From contig JBCCLD010000233.1 of the NCBI GenBank assembly GCA_039027055.1, forward strand, positions 1-7,473: a stretch of DNA of 7,473 nt. The letters are read 5' to 3'. The first letter of the stretch is position 1, and every line of letters begins with the position of its first letter. Positions 5,118-7,473 of this stretch are shown here, piece by piece. Source of the DNA: JBCBEX01 sp039027055 (GTDB taxonomy: Bacteria; Bacteroidota; Rhodothermia; Rhodothermales; Rubricoccaceae). Under the pieces are notes generated by a model, which saw nothing but the letters and a program-made list of their open reading frames with translations, had not been told where the DNA came from and did no database searches. The translations under genes were made by a program, and so were the position numbers.

Positions 5118-7473
5118 TACCCATCTCCGCGTCGCTTTCCGAACGCTGACGAAGTACCCTGTCTACACGCTGCTCACCGTCGGCGGGCTGGCACTGGGCA
5201 TTGCGGCCGCATTCATGCTGGGGCTCTACGTCCGGCAGGAGTTGTCCCACGACCAGCATGTTCAGGACGGCGAGCGCGTCTATCGCGTCGTGACCGACTT
5301 CTTCGAGATGGGCGGCTTCGCGGTGAGCCAGGCCCACCTTGCGGACGTGCTGATGGAGACGGTGCCTGTTGTGGAACAGGCGACGCGGGTGCGCGGGTCG
5401 GGCAGTGCCACTCCCGTCTTCGTTGAGGGAGGGGCCGTCGGCGAGCGGCGCTTCGAAGAGGCCGCCATGCTCCACGCCGACAGCGCGTTTTTCGACGTGT
5501 TCGGCTACACGTTCCTGCACGGCAATTCTGACGACGCGTTGCGTGCACCAGGAGAGATCGTGCTCCGCGAGGACCTCGCCCACTCCTACTTCGGCGACGC
5601 CGACCCGATGGGCCAGACGCTCTTGATTGGCACCGACCGGACGCCCCACCGCGTCACCGGCGTGGTTGCGATACCACCTGGCCCGTCGCACCTCCAGGGC
5701 ACGCTGTGGCTCCCGCTCGACCGCGCCGAGCCGAGCACGACCTGGTCAAGCGCTGCGAACTACACCTACGTGCGCCTGCGCCCGGACGCCTCGCAGGCCG
5801 ACCTCGACGCCGCGCTGGACGAAATCGAGCGGACGATGGCCTATCCTGCCAGCGGCTTCTCGGGCACCTACGAGGAGTGGGCCGCGACCATGATGGCGGT
5901 CCGACTCTGGGCGCAGCCGCTCCGGGACATCCACCTGCACTCTGATCTCAACTTCGAGGCACAGCCAGGCGGCGACCCGGCCCTCGTCTATGCCCTCGCA
6001 CTCATTGGGCTGTTCGTGCTCATTGTCGCAGGGGTGAACTACGTCACGCTCTCGACGGCGCGTGCGTCGGTGCGGGCCCGCGAGGTCGGCGTCAAGAAGA
6101 CGGTCGGCGCGAGCCGGGGCGCGCTGGTGCAGCAGTTTCTCGCCGAGGCCGTCGTGCTGGGCGTGGTGGCCGCTGCGCTGGCAGCGCTCCTCGCCGAGGC
6201 GATGCTGGGCGCCTTCACCTACACGACGGGTGCGGTGCTTGTGGACGGCCTCTTAGCCGAGCCACCCTATCTCCTCGCCCTCCTAGGCTTTTCCGTGAGC
6301 GTAGGGTTGCTCGCCGGGCTATATCCTGCCGCTTACCTCTCCAGCTTTCGCCCGGCGCGCATCCTCAAGGGGACGTGGACGGTGGCCAGCAACCAGCGGC
6401 TACGCGGCTTGCTCGTAGCTGGACAGTTCGCCGTGGCCGTGGCGCTGACGGCAAGCGCGGCCGTGGTCCACCAGCAGCTGTCGTTCATGCGCACCGTAGA
6501 TAAGGGCTTCACTCCGGAAGGGGTCGTCGTCGTGGAGACGCGTGATCTCGGCACCCAGGCCGAGGCATTCCGGCAGGCCGTATCGGCGCTTCCAGCGGTG
6601 CAGCAGACGGCGTTCACCGACCGCGTGCCGACTAGCTCCAGCGTCGCGCGGATGCTCTTCCAAACGCCCGAGATGGACGAGGGCTTGACGCTCCAGATGT
6701 TCGCCCTCGATGAGCATGCCATCCCCGCGCTTGGTCTCCGTGTCCGCGAAGGCTCATCGTTCACCGGCGTGGCATCCGACTCGACGGCGGTGCTGCTCAA
6801 CCAGGCTGCTGTGCGAGCGCTCGGGCTGGGCGACGATCCACTCGGCAAGGACGTCGGCAGTGGACGGCGCGTCATCGGCGTGGTCGACGACTTCCACTTC
6901 CAGTCGCTGCGCAACCAGATCGAGCCGGTGGCGCTGACCTATGCCGCGGGCGGCTCCGAACTCGTCATCCGCCTGAGCACGGTGGGCGGCGCCGACGTGC
7001 TCGACCGACTGCAGCTGCTTTGGACCCGATTCTCGCCTGACGAGCCGCTTCGCGCTTCCTTCCTGGACGACAACTTTGCAACGTTTGCCGCGCACGAACG
7101 GATGCTCAGCCGCGCGGTGACCTTCTTCACCCTGCTGGCGCTCAGCATTGCGCTCCTCGGGCTGTTCGGACTGGTCGTGTTCACGGTGCAGCGGCGGACG
7201 AAGGAGATCGGAGTGCGCAAGGTGCTCGGTGCAAGCGTGACCGATATCGTGCGGCTGCTCACGAGTGAGTTTGGCCGTCTCGTGCTCTTCGGCGGGCTCG
7301 TGGCCTTACCGCTGGCCTGGCTCGGCCTCCGCCGCTGGCTTGACGACTTCGCCTACCGTATCGACCTCGGGCCGGGGCTGTTCTTTGCGGCGGGCCTCGG
7401 CGTGCTTCTGATTGCACTCGCCATCGTGGGGATGCAGGCGCTCCGCGCAGCCTCAGCAGATCCGGTGCGCTCG
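5110..7473 (+). CDS. MacB/FtsX-type ABC transporter permease (permease 3), 3' end cut by window
   Basis: An open frame of 788 codons runs from ATG 5110 to the last base of the window without a stop. The visible C-terminus, SADPVRS, matches the DPVKALRYE and DPVDALRFE endings of the sister proteins, so about four codons plus the stop are missing and the gene is otherwise intact. Topology by eye: TM1 about 19-42, first core domain to about 288, TM2-TM4 about 290-312, 340-364 and 386-410, TM5 about 433-454, second core domain to about 666, and TM6-TM8 about 668-692, 722-742 and 755-778. Coupling motifs are AREVGVKKTVGAS (323-335; KK where the others have RK) and RTKEIGVRKVLGAS (696-709). Core motifs are FFDVF near 127, YFGDADPMGQTL (160-171), DFHFQSL (594-600) and FLDDNF (651-656). 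The start places the shared Tyr near residue 19 as in the other two. It needs an ATPase supplied from elsewhere; the substrate is unknown. Confidence 0.93.
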   Translation, partial: MTRTHLRVAFRTLTKYPVYTLLTVGGLALGIAAAFMLGLYVRQELSHDQHVQDGERVYRVVTDFFEMGGFAVSQAHLADVLMETVPVVEQATRVRGSGSATPVFVEGGAVGERRFEEAAMLHADSAFFDVFGYTFLHGNSDDALRAPGEIVLREDLAHSYFGDADPMGQTLLIGTDRTPHRVTGVVAIPPGPSHLQGTLWLPLDRAEPSTTWSSAANYTYVRLRPDASQADLDAALDEIERTMAYPASGFSGTYEEWAATMMAVRLWAQPLRDIHLHSDLNFEAQPGGDPALVYALALIGLFVLIVAGVNYVTLSTARASVRAREVGVKKTVGASRGALVQQFLAEAVVLGVVAAALAALLAEAMLGAFTYTTGAVLVDGLLAEPPYLLALLGFSVSVGLLAGLYPAAYLSSFRPARILKGTWTVASNQRLRGLLVAGQFAVAVALTASAAVVHQQLSFMRTVDKGFTPEGVVVVETRDLGTQAEAFRQAVSALPAVQQTAFTDRVPTSSSVARMLFQTPEMDEGLTLQMFALDEHAIPALGLRVREGSSFTGVASDSTAVLLNQAAVRALGLGDDPLGKDVGSGRRVIGVVDDFHFQSLRNQIEPVALTYAAGGSELVIRLSTVGGADVLDRLQLLWTRFSPDEPLRASFLDDNFATFAAHERMLSRAVTFFTLLALSIALLGLFGLVVFTVQRRTKEIGVRKVLGASVTDIVRLLTSEFGRLVLFGGLVALPLAWLGLRRWLDDFAYRIDLGPGLFFAAGLGVLLIALAIVGMQALRAASADPVRS

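Overview
The window is GC-rich by eye. It carries one gene type in three tandem, co-directional copies on the + strand: large (about 800-residue) ABC-transporter permeases of the MacB/FtsX type. Each polypeptide holds two MacB-like membrane halves, giving eight predicted transmembrane segments and two extracytoplasmic core domains. Gene 1 (104-2560) and gene 2 (2631-5045) are complete. Gene 3 (5110-7473) runs off the window end, probably only a few codons before its stop. No ATP-binding subunit, regulator, membrane-fusion protein, RNA gene, insertion sequence or CRISPR array is visible.

Layout: 1-103 is a leader made almost entirely of a 14-bp tandem repeat (7 copies), which is also 14 heptads of the form CGACCYN. 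It stops one base before the ATG of gene 1. Gene 1 is followed by a 70-bp spacer, gene 2 by a 64-bp spacer, then gene 3. Both spacers have the same design: four reverse-oriented heptads (like AGGGTCA), a 9-10 nt centre, then forward heptads (like YGACCYN) that run up to, or into, the next start codon. The two spacers can be aligned with each other, which suggests that gene plus spacer was duplicated as a unit, or that a dispersed heptad repeat occupies these gaps. There is no purine-rich Shine-Dalgarno sequence before any of the three genes.

Organism: large duplicated-MacB permeases in tandem, no Shine-Dalgarno sequences and high GC together suggest a GC-rich member of the Bacteroidota/Rhodothermota (Rhodothermales or Salinibacter-like), with Acidobacteriota or a related phylum as the alternative. 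This is inference from style, not a database match.

Working together: the three permeases are probably one transcription unit. Each could form a pseudo-dimeric transmembrane unit that needs a separate MacB/LolD-type ATPase, presumably encoded outside the window. The substrate cannot be read from the sequence; export or extraction of a hydrophobic compound, peptide or lipid across or from the inner membrane is the family-level expectation. The proteins are ordinary members of a large family. The least explained element is the heptad repeat system at the gene starts.
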